The notes under the pieces were generated by a model. That model did not search any database. It saw only the letters and a list, made by a program, of their open reading frames with translations, and was not told the DNA's origin. DNA of 64,000 nt from Jeotgalibacillus proteolyticus. GTDB taxonomy: Bacteria > Bacillota > Bacilli > Bacillales > Jeotgalibacillaceae. Below, in pieces: positions 11,835 to 20,840 of this stretch. A program made the position numbers and the translations under genes. The stretch's first letter is position 1, and the number at the start of each line of letters is the position of its first letter. Location: the NCBI RefSeq assembly GCF_002926065.1, contig NZ_PREZ01000004.1, forward strand, positions 124,001 through 188,000, written 5' to 3'.

Positions 11835-11866
11835 GTTTAAACTTTTAAACGTTTAATCTATTAAAC
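11835..11866. promoter_or_regulatory. Two abutting 16-bp perfect palindromes, probable ArsR operator
   Basis: On the minus strand, GTTTAATAGATTAAAC is followed without a gap by GTTTAAAAGTTTAAAC. Each is a perfect 7-2-7 inverted repeat sharing GTTTAA half-sites. The pair lies 28 bp upstream of the SDR start, where a promoter would be. The adjacent ArsR-type gene makes autoregulation the simplest reading. Confidence 0.75.
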
Positions 11867-11897
11867 ATAATAACTTCTGCAGTTTAGTATGTCAAAA

Positions 11898-11931
11898 GAA
11901 AAAGCCTGACGGAGTTTTACCCCGTCAGGCT
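11898..11931 (-). terminator. Terminator of the fadNAE operon
   Basis: Minus strand: AGCCTGACGG pairs perfectly with CCGTCAGGCT (10 bp), followed by TTTTTCTTTT, 15 bp after the fadE stop. Confidence 0.9.
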
Positions 11932-11946
11932 GTGATAAAAATCGTA

Positions 11947-13731
11947 TTACACGGTGAATTTCTCTGCAGCGATTAATTTCGCAGCTGCTTCACGCTTTTT
12001 CGGAATGAGGTTAACCGGAGTGTACCGGGTAAATTTACGAAGAGCGGAAAGCATCATACGCAGTGTATCTCCGCTTTCAACAGCGATAACCGTTTCTTTT
12101 GCATGAGCTTCAATTTCATTAAATGCTTCCTGACAGAAGATTTGTGTGTAAAGGATTTTCTGCTGATTCTTTTCAACTCCATTTTTCGCAACAGCCTTTT
12201 GTGTGCGAAGTAAAGCCGATTCCATTGCATACGCAAGAGAAACAATATCAGCAATATTTACCAGCACCTCTTGCTCTGCTTCAAGGGCTTTCCCATATTT
12301 TTGAGCAGCTAAGCCTGCAGCAAGAAGACCAATCTTTTTCGCATTCTTAACCAGATAAGCCTCCTGTGCTAAAGGCTCATCACTGATCTCCTCAGGCATC
12401 ATCGTCATTAGCTCTTCCTGAAGCGCCTGTGCCTTTTGGAAAAGCGGCAGTTCGCCCTTCATTGCCTTACGTAAATAAGTACCTGGAACGAGAAGGCGGT
12501 TAATTTCATTTGTACCTTCAAAGATCCGGTTAATTCTTGAATCACGGTAAATGCGCTCTACTTCGTATTCCTGCATAAAGCCGTAGCCTCCATGCAGCTG
12601 TACCGCTTCATCTGCAATATAATCGAGCGTCTCTGTACCAAACACTTTATTTAAAGAGCATTCAATAGCGTACTCTGCAATTGATTTTGCCACTTCTGTT
12701 CCATTCTTAATTTCTTCATCAGAAAGCTGACTCATGCGGTCTTCGAAAAGTCCTACTGTACGGTAGACAGAGCTTTCTGTGGCATAAAGCTTAGCTCCCA
12801 TACCTGCAAGCTTTTCTTTCGTTAAATTAAAAGAAGAGATTGGCGTTTTAAATTGCTGACGCTCATTTGTATATTTAATTGTAAGCTCAAGTGCGCGTTT
12901 AGAAGCACCAACTGTCCCTACCCCCAGCTTATAGCGCCCAATATTTAAAATGTTGAAAGCAATAATATGGCCTTTTCCGGCATCTCCGAGAAGATTTTCA
13001 ACCGGCACCTGGGCATCAGATAAAATCAATGTGCGGGTAGATGAGCTTTTAATACCCATCTTCTTCTCTTCAGCCCCAACAGAAACACCAGGAAACTCCC
13101 GCTCAATAATAAAGGTGGAAAACTGCTCTCCATCAATTTTAGCGTATACAACAAATACATCAGCAAAGCCTGCATTTGTGATCCACTGTTTTTCTCCGTT
13201 CAGGACGTAATGTGTACCTGCTTCATTGAGCTTTGCCGTTGTTTTTGCGCCAAGTGCATCTGAACCTGATCCGGGCTCTGTCAGAGCATAAGCAGCAATT
13301 TTTTCTCCTGTAGCCAACGCAGGCAGATACTTTTGTTTTTGATCCTCATTACCAAATAAGACAATCGGAAGTGATCCAATTCCGACATGGGCGCCGTGTG
13401 TGATCGAAAATCCTCCAGCGCGTGACATTCTTTCTGCAATTAAGGCAGAACTTACCTTATCAAGACCAAGACCGCCATATTCTTCAGGAACATCTGCTCC
13501 AAGAAGCCCAAGGTCTCCAGCTGATTTTAACAGCTTAACTGAGCGGTCGAACTCGTGGTTTTCAATATGCTCTACCTGTGGAACTACTTCATTTAGAACA
13601 TAGTCTTCTGTTGTTTTTGCGATCATTTTTTGTTCATCTGTATAATCCTCCGGTGTAAACATACGTGCAGCTTCAATATCTTCAATTAAAAAGCTACCGC
13701 CCTTAATCATGGATGTTGTTTCGTTTGCCAT
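11947..13731 (-). CDS. fadE: Acyl-CoA dehydrogenase FadE
   Basis: Flavoprotein catalysing the first oxidation of fatty acyl-CoA to trans-2-enoyl-CoA. The 594-residue length is that of the long Bacillus FadE with a C-terminal extension beyond the usual 380-residue core. Motifs: YALTEPGSGSDALGAK (FAD/substrate loop), WITNAGFADVFVVYAK, and QLHGGYGFMQEYEVERIYRD. Third gene after fadN and fadA, 31 bp behind fadA. Confidence 0.95.
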   Translation of the reverse strand: MANETTSMIKGGSFLIEDIEAARMFTPEDYTDEQKMIAKTTEDYVLNEVVPQVEHIENHEFDRSVKLLKSAGDLGLLGADVPEEYGGLGLDKVSSALIAERMSRAGGFSITHGAHVGIGSLPIVLFGNEDQKQKYLPALATGEKIAAYALTEPGSGSDALGAKTTAKLNEAGTHYVLNGEKQWITNAGFADVFVVYAKIDGEQFSTFIIEREFPGVSVGAEEKKMGIKSSSTRTLILSDAQVPVENLLGDAGKGHIIAFNILNIGRYKLGVGTVGASKRALELTIKYTNERQQFKTPISSFNLTKEKLAGMGAKLYATESSVYRTVGLFEDRMSQLSDEEIKNGTEVAKSIAEYAIECSLNKVFGTETLDYIADEAVQLHGGYGFMQEYEVERIYRDSRINRIFEGTNEINRLLVPGTYLRKAMKGELPLFQKAQALQEELMTMMPEEISDEPLAQEAYLVKNAKKIGLLAAGLAAQKYGKALEAEQEVLVNIADIVSLAYAMESALLRTQKAVAKNGVEKNQQKILYTQIFCQEAFNEIEAHAKETVIAVESGDTLRMMLSALRKFTRYTPVNLIPKKREAAAKLIAAEKFTV

Positions 13732-13762
13732 CGTTATTTCCTCCCTTTTCCCCTTTGATGTT

Positions 13763-14941
13763 TTAGTTGATCATTTCAAAAACACCGGCGGCTCCCATGC
13801 CCCCGCCAATACACATCGTGACTACACCAAATTGCTGCTTTCTTCTTTTTAATTCATGAAGCAGGGACAAAGTCAGCTTTGCTCCTGTACATCCGAGAGG
13901 GTGTCCAAGCGCGATCCCCCCTCCGTTTACGTTCACGATGTCTTCATTCAGCCCAAGCTGACGGATGACCTGTATTGCCTGAGAAGCAAACGCTTCATTC
14001 AGTTCAAACAAATCAATATCTGATTGAGATAAACCTGCGAGCTTTAAAGCTTTTGGTATTGCTTCCACCGGGCCAACTCCCATGATTTCCGGCGGGACTC
14101 CACCAACTGCGAACGAACGGAATTTTGCGATAGGCGTTAGTCCCAAGGATTCTGCCTTCTCGCGGTCCATAATCATTACTGCTGCAGCACCGTCACTCGT
14201 CTGCGAGGCATTACCTGCCGTAACAGAACCTGTTCGGGAAAATGCCGGACGCAGCTTGCTAAGTGATTCAACGGTTGATTCTGCCCGCACTCCCTCATCC
14301 TGGGAAAAGCTGAAAGTATGCTCCTGCAGTTTATGATTTTTATCTACCGATCGAAGCGTTACTTCAACCGGAACGATTTCTTCGTCATATTTCCCTTCAG
14401 CCAGTGCCTTCGCTGCCTTTTGATGACTTCTTACCGCAAATGCATCCTGATCCTCACGTGTAATTCCATATTTTTTTGCTACCTCTTCTGCCGTATGCCC
14501 CATACTCATATAGTATTCTGGCATTTCTTCTGCAAGCCGGATATTAGGGCGTACAATATGCCCCATCATCGGAACAAGACTCATCGATTCAGCACCGCCT
14601 GCGATTACGGTATTCGCATGGCCGAGCATAATTCTTTCTGCACCGTACGCAATGGACTGCAGCCCCGATGAGCAGTAACGGTTAACCGTAATCGCTGGAA
14701 CTGTGTGAGAAAGTCCTGCAAGTGCGCCAATATTTCTTGCCATGTTCATGCCCTGCTCTGCTTCAGGCATCGCACAGCCGATGATTAAGTCATCAATATC
14801 TCCATCGTAATTTCCCGCGCGTTTTAATGTTTCTCTTACAGCAAGTGCTCCCAAATCATCAGGACGCACGGTTGCAAGAGATCCTTTTTTGGCTTTTCCT
14901 ACCGGTGTTCTTGCACCGGCTACTATGACTGCTTCACGCAT
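13763..14941 (-). CDS. fadA: Acetyl-CoA acyltransferase (3-ketoacyl-CoA thiolase) FadA
   Basis: Thiolase that cleaves 3-ketoacyl-CoA to acetyl-CoA and a shortened acyl-CoA. The 392-residue protein has nucleophile Cys90 (NRYCSSGLQSIA), the GHPLGCTGAK histidine motif and the C-terminal base Cys in CIGGGMGAAG. It lies 34 bp after fadN. Confidence 0.96.
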   Translation of the reverse strand: MREAVIVAGARTPVGKAKKGSLATVRPDDLGALAVRETLKRAGNYDGDIDDLIIGCAMPEAEQGMNMARNIGALAGLSHTVPAITVNRYCSSGLQSIAYGAERIMLGHANTVIAGGAESMSLVPMMGHIVRPNIRLAEEMPEYYMSMGHTAEEVAKKYGITREDQDAFAVRSHQKAAKALAEGKYDEEIVPVEVTLRSVDKNHKLQEHTFSFSQDEGVRAESTVESLSKLRPAFSRTGSVTAGNASQTSDGAAAVMIMDREKAESLGLTPIAKFRSFAVGGVPPEIMGVGPVEAIPKALKLAGLSQSDIDLFELNEAFASQAIQVIRQLGLNEDIVNVNGGGIALGHPLGCTGAKLTLSLLHELKRRKQQFGVVTMCIGGGMGAAGVFEMIN

Positions 14942-14975
14942 TGTGCTCCCCCTTAAACTTTAATGTGGTCTCTAC

Positions 14976-17357
14976 TTAATTACGCAGCGGTTTTCCCTTC
15001 ATTAACATATGCTGCATTCTCATTTGTGACTTCGGCTCTTGTATTAAACTTAAGAAGGCTTCACGCTCGAGTGTGAGCAGGTATTCCTCATCCACCTCTG
15101 TTCCAAATGGCACCTTTCCTCCTGCAATCACGTAGGCCAGCTTTTTAGCAATCTTTAAATCATGTTCAGAAATAAAACCTGATCTGTACATTGATTGCGC
15201 CCCAAGAAGAAGCATGGCATAACCTGTTTCTCCAACGACCGGCACCTGCTGTTTGACCGGCGGTGCATAATGCTGAGCAAGATGGAGAACAGCCTGTTTG
15301 GCATCATACAGAAGATGATCTCCATTCGCACTTATTCCGTCCGCCTCTGTCAGGAAGTGATTTTCCTTCGCTTCTGCCCCGGAGGTTGAAACCTTTGCCA
15401 TTGCAATCATTTCAAAAACTTTATTTGCCACCTTCTGCAGATCAAAGTCAACACCTTTTGGGAGACTGTTATAGTAATTTAAATAAAGCTCTTTATTGCC
15501 TCCACCGCCAGGAATCAGTCCAACGCCTACTTCTACAAGCCCCATATACGTTTCAGGAGAAGCCTGGATATAATCAGCCGGCAGGCATACCTCCGCACCT
15601 CCGCCGAGTGTCATGCCAAATGGAGCGGCGACTACAGGAAATGAGCTGTACTTTAATTTCATCATTGCCTGCTGAAATTGCTTGACCACCATTTCAATTT
15701 CAAAAACATTATCATCCTGCGCTTCCATTAAAATCATGCCAAGATTGGCCCCTACGCAAAAATTCTTGCCCTGATTCCCGATTACGAGACCTTTATATTT
15801 TTTCGAAACCTCTTCAACCGCAAAATTGACCATTTGAATAATATCCATTCCAATTGCATTGCTTGGGGAGTGGAATTCAAGAAGAGCAACACCGTCACCG
15901 AGGTCGATTAAACTCGCGCCCGTATTCTTTTTGATAATCCCGTTCTTTTTCTTCCACCGCTTCAGATTGATTGCCTTTTCATTTTCTTCTGTGAGCTGAT
16001 AGCTTCCATTATGGTAAAAGAACTGATCCCCGTTCTCTTCTTTATAGAAGGAGGTATGGCCTTCAGTAATCATATTTTCTATCCACGCAGGAATAGTTTT
16101 GCCCTCCTGCTTCATCTTTTCAACGGTCCGCTCAATGCCTATTGCATCCCAGGTTTCAAATGGACCCATCTCCCAACCGAAGCCCCATTTCATTGCACGG
16201 TCAATCGAGACAATATCATCAGCTATTTCCCCGTGAAGTTCTGCTGAATAAAGCAGAACCGGAGAAAGAATAGACCATAACAGTTCTCCTGCACGATCCT
16301 TTGCATATACAAGCGCTTTCATTTTATTCGGCAGTCCTTTTTCCTGCTTTGCCAGATCAACAGAAGCTGCGCGCAATTTATTTCGTTCCCCGTATTCCAT
16401 TGTGTCAGGGTTTAATTCAAGAATCGTTTTGCCTTCTTTTTTGAAAAATCCCTGCCCTGATTTGCTTCCCAGCCAGCCTTTATCTCTCATTTTAAGCATA
16501 AAGTCAGGCACATCAAACACTACCTTTTCTTCTCCTTCAACCTGATCGTACACATTTTTGGCTACGTGAATGAATGTATCAAGTCCTACAACATCAAGTG
16601 TTCGGAATGTCGCACTTTTCGGTCGTCCGATTAGGGGTCCAGTGATGGAATCAACCTCCCCCACTCCATAGCCGCCCTTTAACATTTCCTGCACGGTAAC
16701 CAAAAGTCCGTAAGTGCCGATGCGGTTAGCAATGAAGTTTGGTGTATCCTTTGCCAGTACGACGCCTTTACCGAGAGTGTCCTCACCGAATTGCTTCATA
16801 AACGAGATGACTTCCGGATCAGTATACGGCGTTGGAATGATCTCGAGCAGCTTTAAATAGCGGGGCGGATTAAAGAAATGTGTGCCGAGGAAATTCCGTT
16901 TAAAGTCCTCAGACCGTCCCTCAACCATTGCTTCGATTGATATACCAGAAGTATTAGAGCTTATAATACTGCCCTCTTTGCGATGATTTTCAACCAGCTC
17001 AAAAACCTTTTTCTTCACTTCAAGATTTTCAACGACCACCTCGATGATCCAATCAGCTTCTTTTAAACGATCGAGATCATCCTCAAGATTTCCCGCCTCA
17101 ATTAATGCAGCATTGCCCTTTACTGAAAGCGGTGCAGGCTTTTGCTTAAAAAGCTTTTGAATAGCTCCTTCACTCAGCCTGTTCCGGACTTCTTTATCCT
17201 CAAGCGTTAACCCTTTTGCCTGCTCCTGCTCCGTTAAAGATTGAGGCACGATATCAAGTAACATCGCTGGAATACCAATATTCGCTAAATGAGCTGCAAT
17301 CCCTGAACCCATTACGCCGGATCCTATAACGGCAGCTTTTTGAATATGTTTCACCAA
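14976..17357 (-). CDS. fadN: 3-hydroxyacyl-CoA dehydrogenase/enoyl-CoA hydratase FadN
   Basis: Bifunctional beta-oxidation enzyme. As in B. subtilis FadN, the dehydrogenase comes first (AAVIGSGVMGSGIAAHLANIG, then THFFNPPRYLKLLEIIP) and the crotonase-fold hydratase is C-terminal (FCVGANLG, FGMTLGGGAEVCLPADYI, VGLIPGGGGNKE). The TTG at 17357 (793 aa) or the GTG at 17354 is preferred, since AAGGAGG lies 8 or 11 bp upstream; a longer frame to 17411 lacks such support. First gene of fadNAE, behind the FadR box. Confidence 0.94.
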   Translation of the reverse strand: MVKHIQKAAVIGSGVMGSGIAAHLANIGIPAMLLDIVPQSLTEQEQAKGLTLEDKEVRNRLSEGAIQKLFKQKPAPLSVKGNAALIEAGNLEDDLDRLKEADWIIEVVVENLEVKKKVFELVENHRKEGSIISSNTSGISIEAMVEGRSEDFKRNFLGTHFFNPPRYLKLLEIIPTPYTDPEVISFMKQFGEDTLGKGVVLAKDTPNFIANRIGTYGLLVTVQEMLKGGYGVGEVDSITGPLIGRPKSATFRTLDVVGLDTFIHVAKNVYDQVEGEEKVVFDVPDFMLKMRDKGWLGSKSGQGFFKKEGKTILELNPDTMEYGERNKLRAASVDLAKQEKGLPNKMKALVYAKDRAGELLWSILSPVLLYSAELHGEIADDIVSIDRAMKWGFGWEMGPFETWDAIGIERTVEKMKQEGKTIPAWIENMITEGHTSFYKEENGDQFFYHNGSYQLTEENEKAINLKRWKKKNGIIKKNTGASLIDLGDGVALLEFHSPSNAIGMDIIQMVNFAVEEVSKKYKGLVIGNQGKNFCVGANLGMILMEAQDDNVFEIEMVVKQFQQAMMKLKYSSFPVVAAPFGMTLGGGAEVCLPADYIQASPETYMGLVEVGVGLIPGGGGNKELYLNYYNSLPKGVDFDLQKVANKVFEMIAMAKVSTSGAEAKENHFLTEADGISANGDHLLYDAKQAVLHLAQHYAPPVKQQVPVVGETGYAMLLLGAQSMYRSGFISEHDLKIAKKLAYVIAGGKVPFGTEVDEEYLLTLEREAFLSLIQEPKSQMRMQHMLMKGKPLRN

Positions 17358-17423
17358 AACTGATTCCTCCTTAGACTTTATTTCGAATGAGGCGCGGCTG
17401 TTTAACAGCAATCATTCTTTTTT

Positions 17424-17441
17424 TGAATGAATCCTCATTCA
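17424..17441. promoter_or_regulatory. FadR operator
   Basis: TGAATGA-ATCC-TCATTCA, a perfect 7-4-7 inverted repeat matching the FadR box of Bacillus (TGAATGA N4 TCATTCA), about 67 bp before fadN. FadR represses beta-oxidation until long-chain acyl-CoA binds it; fadR itself is not in the window. Confidence 0.88.
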
Positions 17442-17531
17442 TTTTTTGTTTAAAAAAATATACGAGTTACTTTACTCTTTTATGATAATTGATTTTCCAT
17501 CTTTTCGCAATAAAAGATCTTGAAATTTTCA

Positions 17532-17563
17532 AAAAATGATCGGCTGGATGTTTGCCAGCCGAC
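17532..17563 (-). terminator. Terminator of the proline dehydrogenase gene
   Basis: Minus strand: CGGCTGG, 7-nt loop CAAACAT, CCAGCCG, then ATCATTTTTTG. It follows the stop codon at 17570 and separates this gene from fadN. Confidence 0.8.
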
Positions 17564-17569
17564 TCTTTT

Positions 17570-18487
17570 CTATTTGTTTATAATTCCCTTGGCCACAAAC
17601 GCCACATTGGCAGGTCTCTCTGCCAGACGCCGCATAAAGTAGCCATACCAATCCGTTCCAAAAGGCATATACACTCTCATTTTGTAGCCTTCTCTATGGA
17701 GCTCATGCTGACGTTCTGCACAAATTCCATAAAGCATCTGAAATTCAAATTGATCTGAAGGAATATTATGCTCTTTTACAAGCTCTTTTGTATAATTGAT
17801 GATTTGATCATCATGCGTTGCAATTGCTGTGTAATTCCCATTAAGCAGATGCATTTTGATGATCTTTTTAAAATTCTCATCTACATCCTTCTTTTCCGGA
17901 AAAGCAACTTCAGGTGATTCCTTATAAGCGCCTTTAACGAGACGAAGATTAGGAGAAAAAGCATTTAACGCTTCAATATCGCCTTCTGTACGGTATAGAT
18001 AGGCCTGGATTACTGTACCAATGTTTTCGTATTCCGACTTTAGCTGGGTAAACACATCAAGTGTCTTTTGACATCTTTCATAGTCTTCCATGTCTATCGT
18101 AACAAACACATTGTTTTCTACAGCTACATCCATAATTCTTCTCATATTCTCCAGCACCACTGACTCCGACAGATCAAGCCCCATCGAGGTTAGCTTTAAG
18201 GAAAGCTGTGAGTCCAGCTCGTACACACCTATTGCACGGACCGCTTCTATACAAAGCTCCGTCATCTCTTCAGCTTCCTGCTCGTTGTCAATAAATTCGC
18301 CCAGACAGTCCAGTGTGACGCAAAGACCTTCTTTATTTAAGGCTTTAATGGATTCTACTGCTTGTTCGACTGTTTCGCCTGCCACAAATCTGGCAGCACC
18401 AAAGCGAAGTCCGTATTGTTTAGCCACCTTCGTCATTGGCTTGTTTTTAGATAGGAACAAAAAGAAGTCACGCATCACTCGTTCCAT
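17570..18487 (-). CDS. Proline dehydrogenase (FadM/PutB-like)
   Basis: FAD-dependent enzyme of the PutA/PRODH family that oxidises proline to pyrroline-5-carboxylate. The 305-residue TIM-barrel shows FVTIDMEDYERCQKTL, AYLYRTEGD, RLVKGAYKESPEVAFPEK and the C-terminal YMPFGTDWYGYFMRRLAERPAN motif that binds substrate and flavin. The ATG at 18487 follows AGGGGGG; the longer upstream frame would add about 60 residues not seen in the family. Upstream of fadNAE as in B. subtilis, but with its own terminator. Confidence 0.9.
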   Translation of the reverse strand: MERVMRDFFLFLSKNKPMTKVAKQYGLRFGAARFVAGETVEQAVESIKALNKEGLCVTLDCLGEFIDNEQEAEEMTELCIEAVRAIGVYELDSQLSLKLTSMGLDLSESVVLENMRRIMDVAVENNVFVTIDMEDYERCQKTLDVFTQLKSEYENIGTVIQAYLYRTEGDIEALNAFSPNLRLVKGAYKESPEVAFPEKKDVDENFKKIIKMHLLNGNYTAIATHDDQIINYTKELVKEHNIPSDQFEFQMLYGICAERQHELHREGYKMRVYMPFGTDWYGYFMRRLAERPANVAFVAKGIINK

Positions 18488-18664
18488 AATAAACCCCCTG
18501 ATAGCAAAAATCATCCTGCAAGCGCTCTCTGTATTCAGAAAATAAGAAATCGTTACACGAATCTTCTTTATTCTATCATTTGTCCTAAGATTTGAATATA
18601 AAAGTGTATAAAATAAACGGTTCTGGAAAACGTAAAGGAGAACAAAAAAGGAGGCTACACTAAA

Positions 18665-18886
18665 ATGCAATCTCACTCATTGTCTACAAAAGACGCCATG
18701 TACCTAGAAGATATTCTGGCATGGAATCTGCTGGCTGCAAAAAAAATTCATTTTGCTGCAACTCAATGCCAAACGCCTCAGGTAAAAGAAGAGCTTGAAG
18801 CTGCCTGCAGAATGCACTCAACCCATTATGAAATGATTACAAATTTCTTGGCATCGAATACGCAGTCTTCTGCGCAGATGCAATAA
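18665..18886 (+). CDS. Spore coat-type small protein (coat F family)
   Basis: 73-residue helical protein: STKDAMYLEDILAWNLLAAKKIH resembles the N-terminal helix of coat F-like proteins and the YusN region of B. subtilis. A strong AAAGGAGG precedes the ATG. It lies 13 bp upstream of a second coat F-like gene, and the pair reads divergently from the proline dehydrogenase. Assignment rests on composition, helix pattern and synteny; expression during sporulation is inferred. Confidence 0.7.
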   Translation: MQSHSLSTKDAMYLEDILAWNLLAAKKIHFAATQCQTPQVKEELEAACRMHSTHYEMITNFLASNTQSSAQMQ

Positions 18887-18899
18887 GGAGGAAAAAACG

Positions 18900-19220
18900 A
18901 TGCAGCAATCAACTACCCATTCGGCAGCAGGCGGAATGAAAACACCCTCTTCAATGACAGAGCAGGACTGGTCAACAGATGTTCTGATTTTGGAAAAACA
19001 TATGAATGTTTCCTATAGCACAGCTTTAAATGAAGCAAGCACCCAGCCTTTATACGACATGCTGGCATCAATCTGCCGTGAAAACCAAAATCAGCAGCAT
19101 AAGCTTTTTCAAATGATGCAGCAGCAGGGCTGGTACACGCTTACCCCTGAAACGCCTCAAGCTCTTCAGCAGGCTGCACAAAAAGCAAAAAGTGACCTGA
19201 CTAAACTGCCTTTGCACTAA
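18900..19220 (+). CDS. Coat F-domain spore protein
   Basis: 106 residues; the segment DWSTDVLILEKHMNVSYSTA followed by CRENQNQQHKLFQMMQQQGWY is the coat F (ferritin-like helical pair) signature, and the C-terminal tail is Ala/Gln-rich. The ATG follows AAGGAGG. Probably cotranscribed with the preceding 73-aa gene. Coat F-like proteins sit in the spore coat, but many paralogues have no known role. No ordinary terminator follows; palindromic repeat copy A begins about 40 bp downstream. Confidence 0.8.
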   Translation: MQQSTTHSAAGGMKTPSSMTEQDWSTDVLILEKHMNVSYSTALNEASTQPLYDMLASICRENQNQQHKLFQMMQQQGWYTLTPETPQALQQAAQKAKSDLTKLPLH

Positions 19221-19260
19221 AAAGTTTTGATTAGTAAGGCCAAATGCTTGTCTCACCTCT

Positions 19261-19392
19261 TTCGTCCGGTTCACTGCGCTTCAGGCGGACGCTTTCCGCG
19301 GGGCGGGGCTTGAGCTAACTTGCTTAGCAAGTGGATCTCAAGCTCCCGCTACATCCCGCAGGAGTCGCCACCTTCCGCTCCGTTCACCTCGC
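19261..19392 (+). repeat. Dispersed palindromic repeat, copy A (full)
   Basis: GC-rich intergenic element. The central hairpin is at 19308-19343: GCTTGAG pairs with CTCAAGC, there is an internal loop CTA/GGAT, and ACTTGCT pairs with AGCAAGT. Outside it lie GCGGGG/CCCGC and the arm ACGCTTTCCGCGG. The outer arm TTCACTGCGCTTCAGG is shared with the half copy G, so A and G form a subgroup. It fills the gap between the coat gene and DUF2573 gene. No ORF. Confidence 0.85.
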
Positions 19393-19428
19393 GTTTCTAA
19401 ATTGATTGCTATATCAACATCCTCTTCT

Positions 19429-19680
19429 TCATTCTTCTTTAGCTTTTAATTCCTTGTTCTTTTTCTGAATCTCTAGGACAACCTTCTTCATTTCTTCTTT
19501 CCCTTCAGGATAAAGGGAGTTCCAATGCTTTGCCAAAGCAGGCGTGGCTTTCGCAATATGATTATAAAGAATCCACTGTCTGATTTTTTCAACCGACTCT
19601 TCATCTTTTTCCCCTATTAACAGCTCAGCGTACTTGTCAACCATTGCCTCGAGCTGATTGCTAAGTTCTTTTGTATCCAT
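19429..19680 (-). CDS. yusU: DUF2573 family protein (YusU-like)
   Basis: 83-residue, highly charged helical protein (KDEESVEKIRQWILYNHIAK, EMKKVVLEIQKKNKELKAKE). The ATG at 19680 is used because the alternative GTG upstream falls in the AAGGGTG ribosome binding site. Position beside the siderophore ATPase matches B. subtilis yusU-yusV. No function is known; no membrane segment or signal peptide. Confidence 0.8.
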   Translation of the reverse strand: MDTKELSNQLEAMVDKYAELLIGEKDEESVEKIRQWILYNHIAKATPALAKHWNSLYPEGKEEMKKVVLEIQKKNKELKAKEE

Positions 19681-19749
19681 TTTTTTCACCCTTCCCGCTT
19701 GAATTTATAAGCTGAAGCTTTCTTCCTGTAAGCAATTACCCCTATTAAA

Positions 19750-19777
19750 AATAAAAACCGCCTGAATAGACGGTTTG
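19750..19777 (-). terminator. Terminator after yusV
   Basis: Minus strand: AAACCGTC, loop TATTCA, GGCGGTTTTTATTTTTA, directly after the yusV stop. Confidence 0.75.
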
Positions 19778-19781
19778 AACA

Positions 19782-20603
19782 CTATTGCGCGGCTGCTGCG
19801 GTAATAGGGGCCTGTTGAACAATACATCTCCCTTTCCCGTGAGGAATACATAATGGGGTACCAAAAAGCGGATCAACAGTAACCTGGCAGTTCATATGGA
19901 AAACATGCCTTACCATATCGCAGCTGATAACATCTTCAGGTCTTCCCTGCTTATAGACGGTTCTGTCTTTCACTGCAATTAAGTTATGAGCATAACGGCA
20001 TGCAAGGTTTAAATCATGCAACACCATTACTATTGTACGGTTTTCTTTTTCATTCAGTTCAAACAGCAGATCCAGAATTTCGATCTGATGGGTCATATCT
20101 AAATAAGTAGTAGGTTCATCAAGCAGGATGATATCTGTATCCTGAGCAAGTGTCATAGCAATCCAGGCACGCTGGCGCTGTCCGCCGGAAAGCTCATCGA
20201 CAAATCGGTCCTGCAGCTCCTCCATGCCAGTTGCCTGAAGGGCACGCTGAACACTCGTCTCGTCGTCTTTTGACCATTGCTGAAGAAACCCCTGGTATGG
20301 GTACCTGCCCTGTTTAACCAGCTGCAGGACGGTTAAGCCTTCCGGCGCTGTTGGGGATTGAGGAAGAATCGCCATTTGCTGAGCCACTTTTCTGGTGGAG
20401 TAACGGTTAATTTCCTTGCCGTTTAACGTAACTTCCCCGCTTTGCGGTTTCAGTAAGCGAGCCATTGACCGAAGTAATGTCGACTTTCCGCAGCCATTTC
20501 CTCCAATCAGGACAGAAATTTCGCCTTTTGGAATTTTCAAATCCAGTTCTTCTATAATAATTGAATCTCCATATCCAAGCGTTAACATATTCGTCTGCAG
20601 CAT
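19782..20603 (-). CDS. yusV: Iron-siderophore ABC transporter ATP-binding protein (YusV-like)
   Basis: FecE/FepC-type ATPase, 273 residues, energising siderophore permeases. Walker A GGNGCGKS, signature LSGGQRQRAWIAM, Walker B IILLDEPTTYLDMTHQIEIL. The C-terminus is extended beyond the core (IPHGKGRCIVQQAP). It has no linked permease or binding protein, as for B. subtilis YusV, which serves several siderophore systems. A Fur box lies about 130 bp upstream, so it should be induced by iron starvation. Confidence 0.93.
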   Translation of the reverse strand: MLQTNMLTLGYGDSIIIEELDLKIPKGEISVLIGGNGCGKSTLLRSMARLLKPQSGEVTLNGKEINRYSTRKVAQQMAILPQSPTAPEGLTVLQLVKQGRYPYQGFLQQWSKDDETSVQRALQATGMEELQDRFVDELSGGQRQRAWIAMTLAQDTDIILLDEPTTYLDMTHQIEILDLLFELNEKENRTIVMVLHDLNLACRYAHNLIAVKDRTVYKQGRPEDVISCDMVRHVFHMNCQVTVDPLFGTPLCIPHGKGRCIVQQAPITAAAAQ

Positions 20604-20731
20604 ACTCTTTGATTCTCCTTTTCCTTTCCTCCAAAAGCGTATATCTTTTGATGAAAGATCCTTCGCAAGCAGGACTTCTTTAACTATTCTCCTTATAGTC
20701 TAGAGGACAATTGTCTATCCGTCAATGACTT

Positions 20732-20746
20732 TGAGAATCATTATCA
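20732..20746. promoter_or_regulatory. Fur box upstream of yusV
   Basis: TGAGAAT-C-ATTATCA, a 7-1-7 repeat differing from the consensus TGATAAT-N-ATTATCA at one position. It lies between yusV (minus) and the thioredoxin gene (plus). It is nearer to the latter's promoter at 20790, but iron control fits yusV better. Confidence 0.82.
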
Positions 20747-20789
20747 CTATTTAGGTCCCTCTGCGTACCAAAGTTTCTGAACTGATTTT

Positions 20790-20818
20790 TTGATATTTTT
20801 TTAAAAAACGATTATGAT
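20790..20818 (+). promoter_or_regulatory. Sigma-A promoter of the thioredoxin gene
   Basis: TTGATA, 17-bp AT-rich spacer, TATGAT, each hexamer matching consensus at five of six positions, ending about 22 bp before the ATG at 20841. Confidence 0.6.
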
Positions 20819-20840
20819 CAAAGAAATGGAGGGATGAACG

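Noticed and set aside
19068-19274. 68-codon ORF on the minus strand across the coat gene and repeat copy A
   Set aside because: It is antisense to the well-supported coat F gene and enters the repeat; no ribosome binding site.
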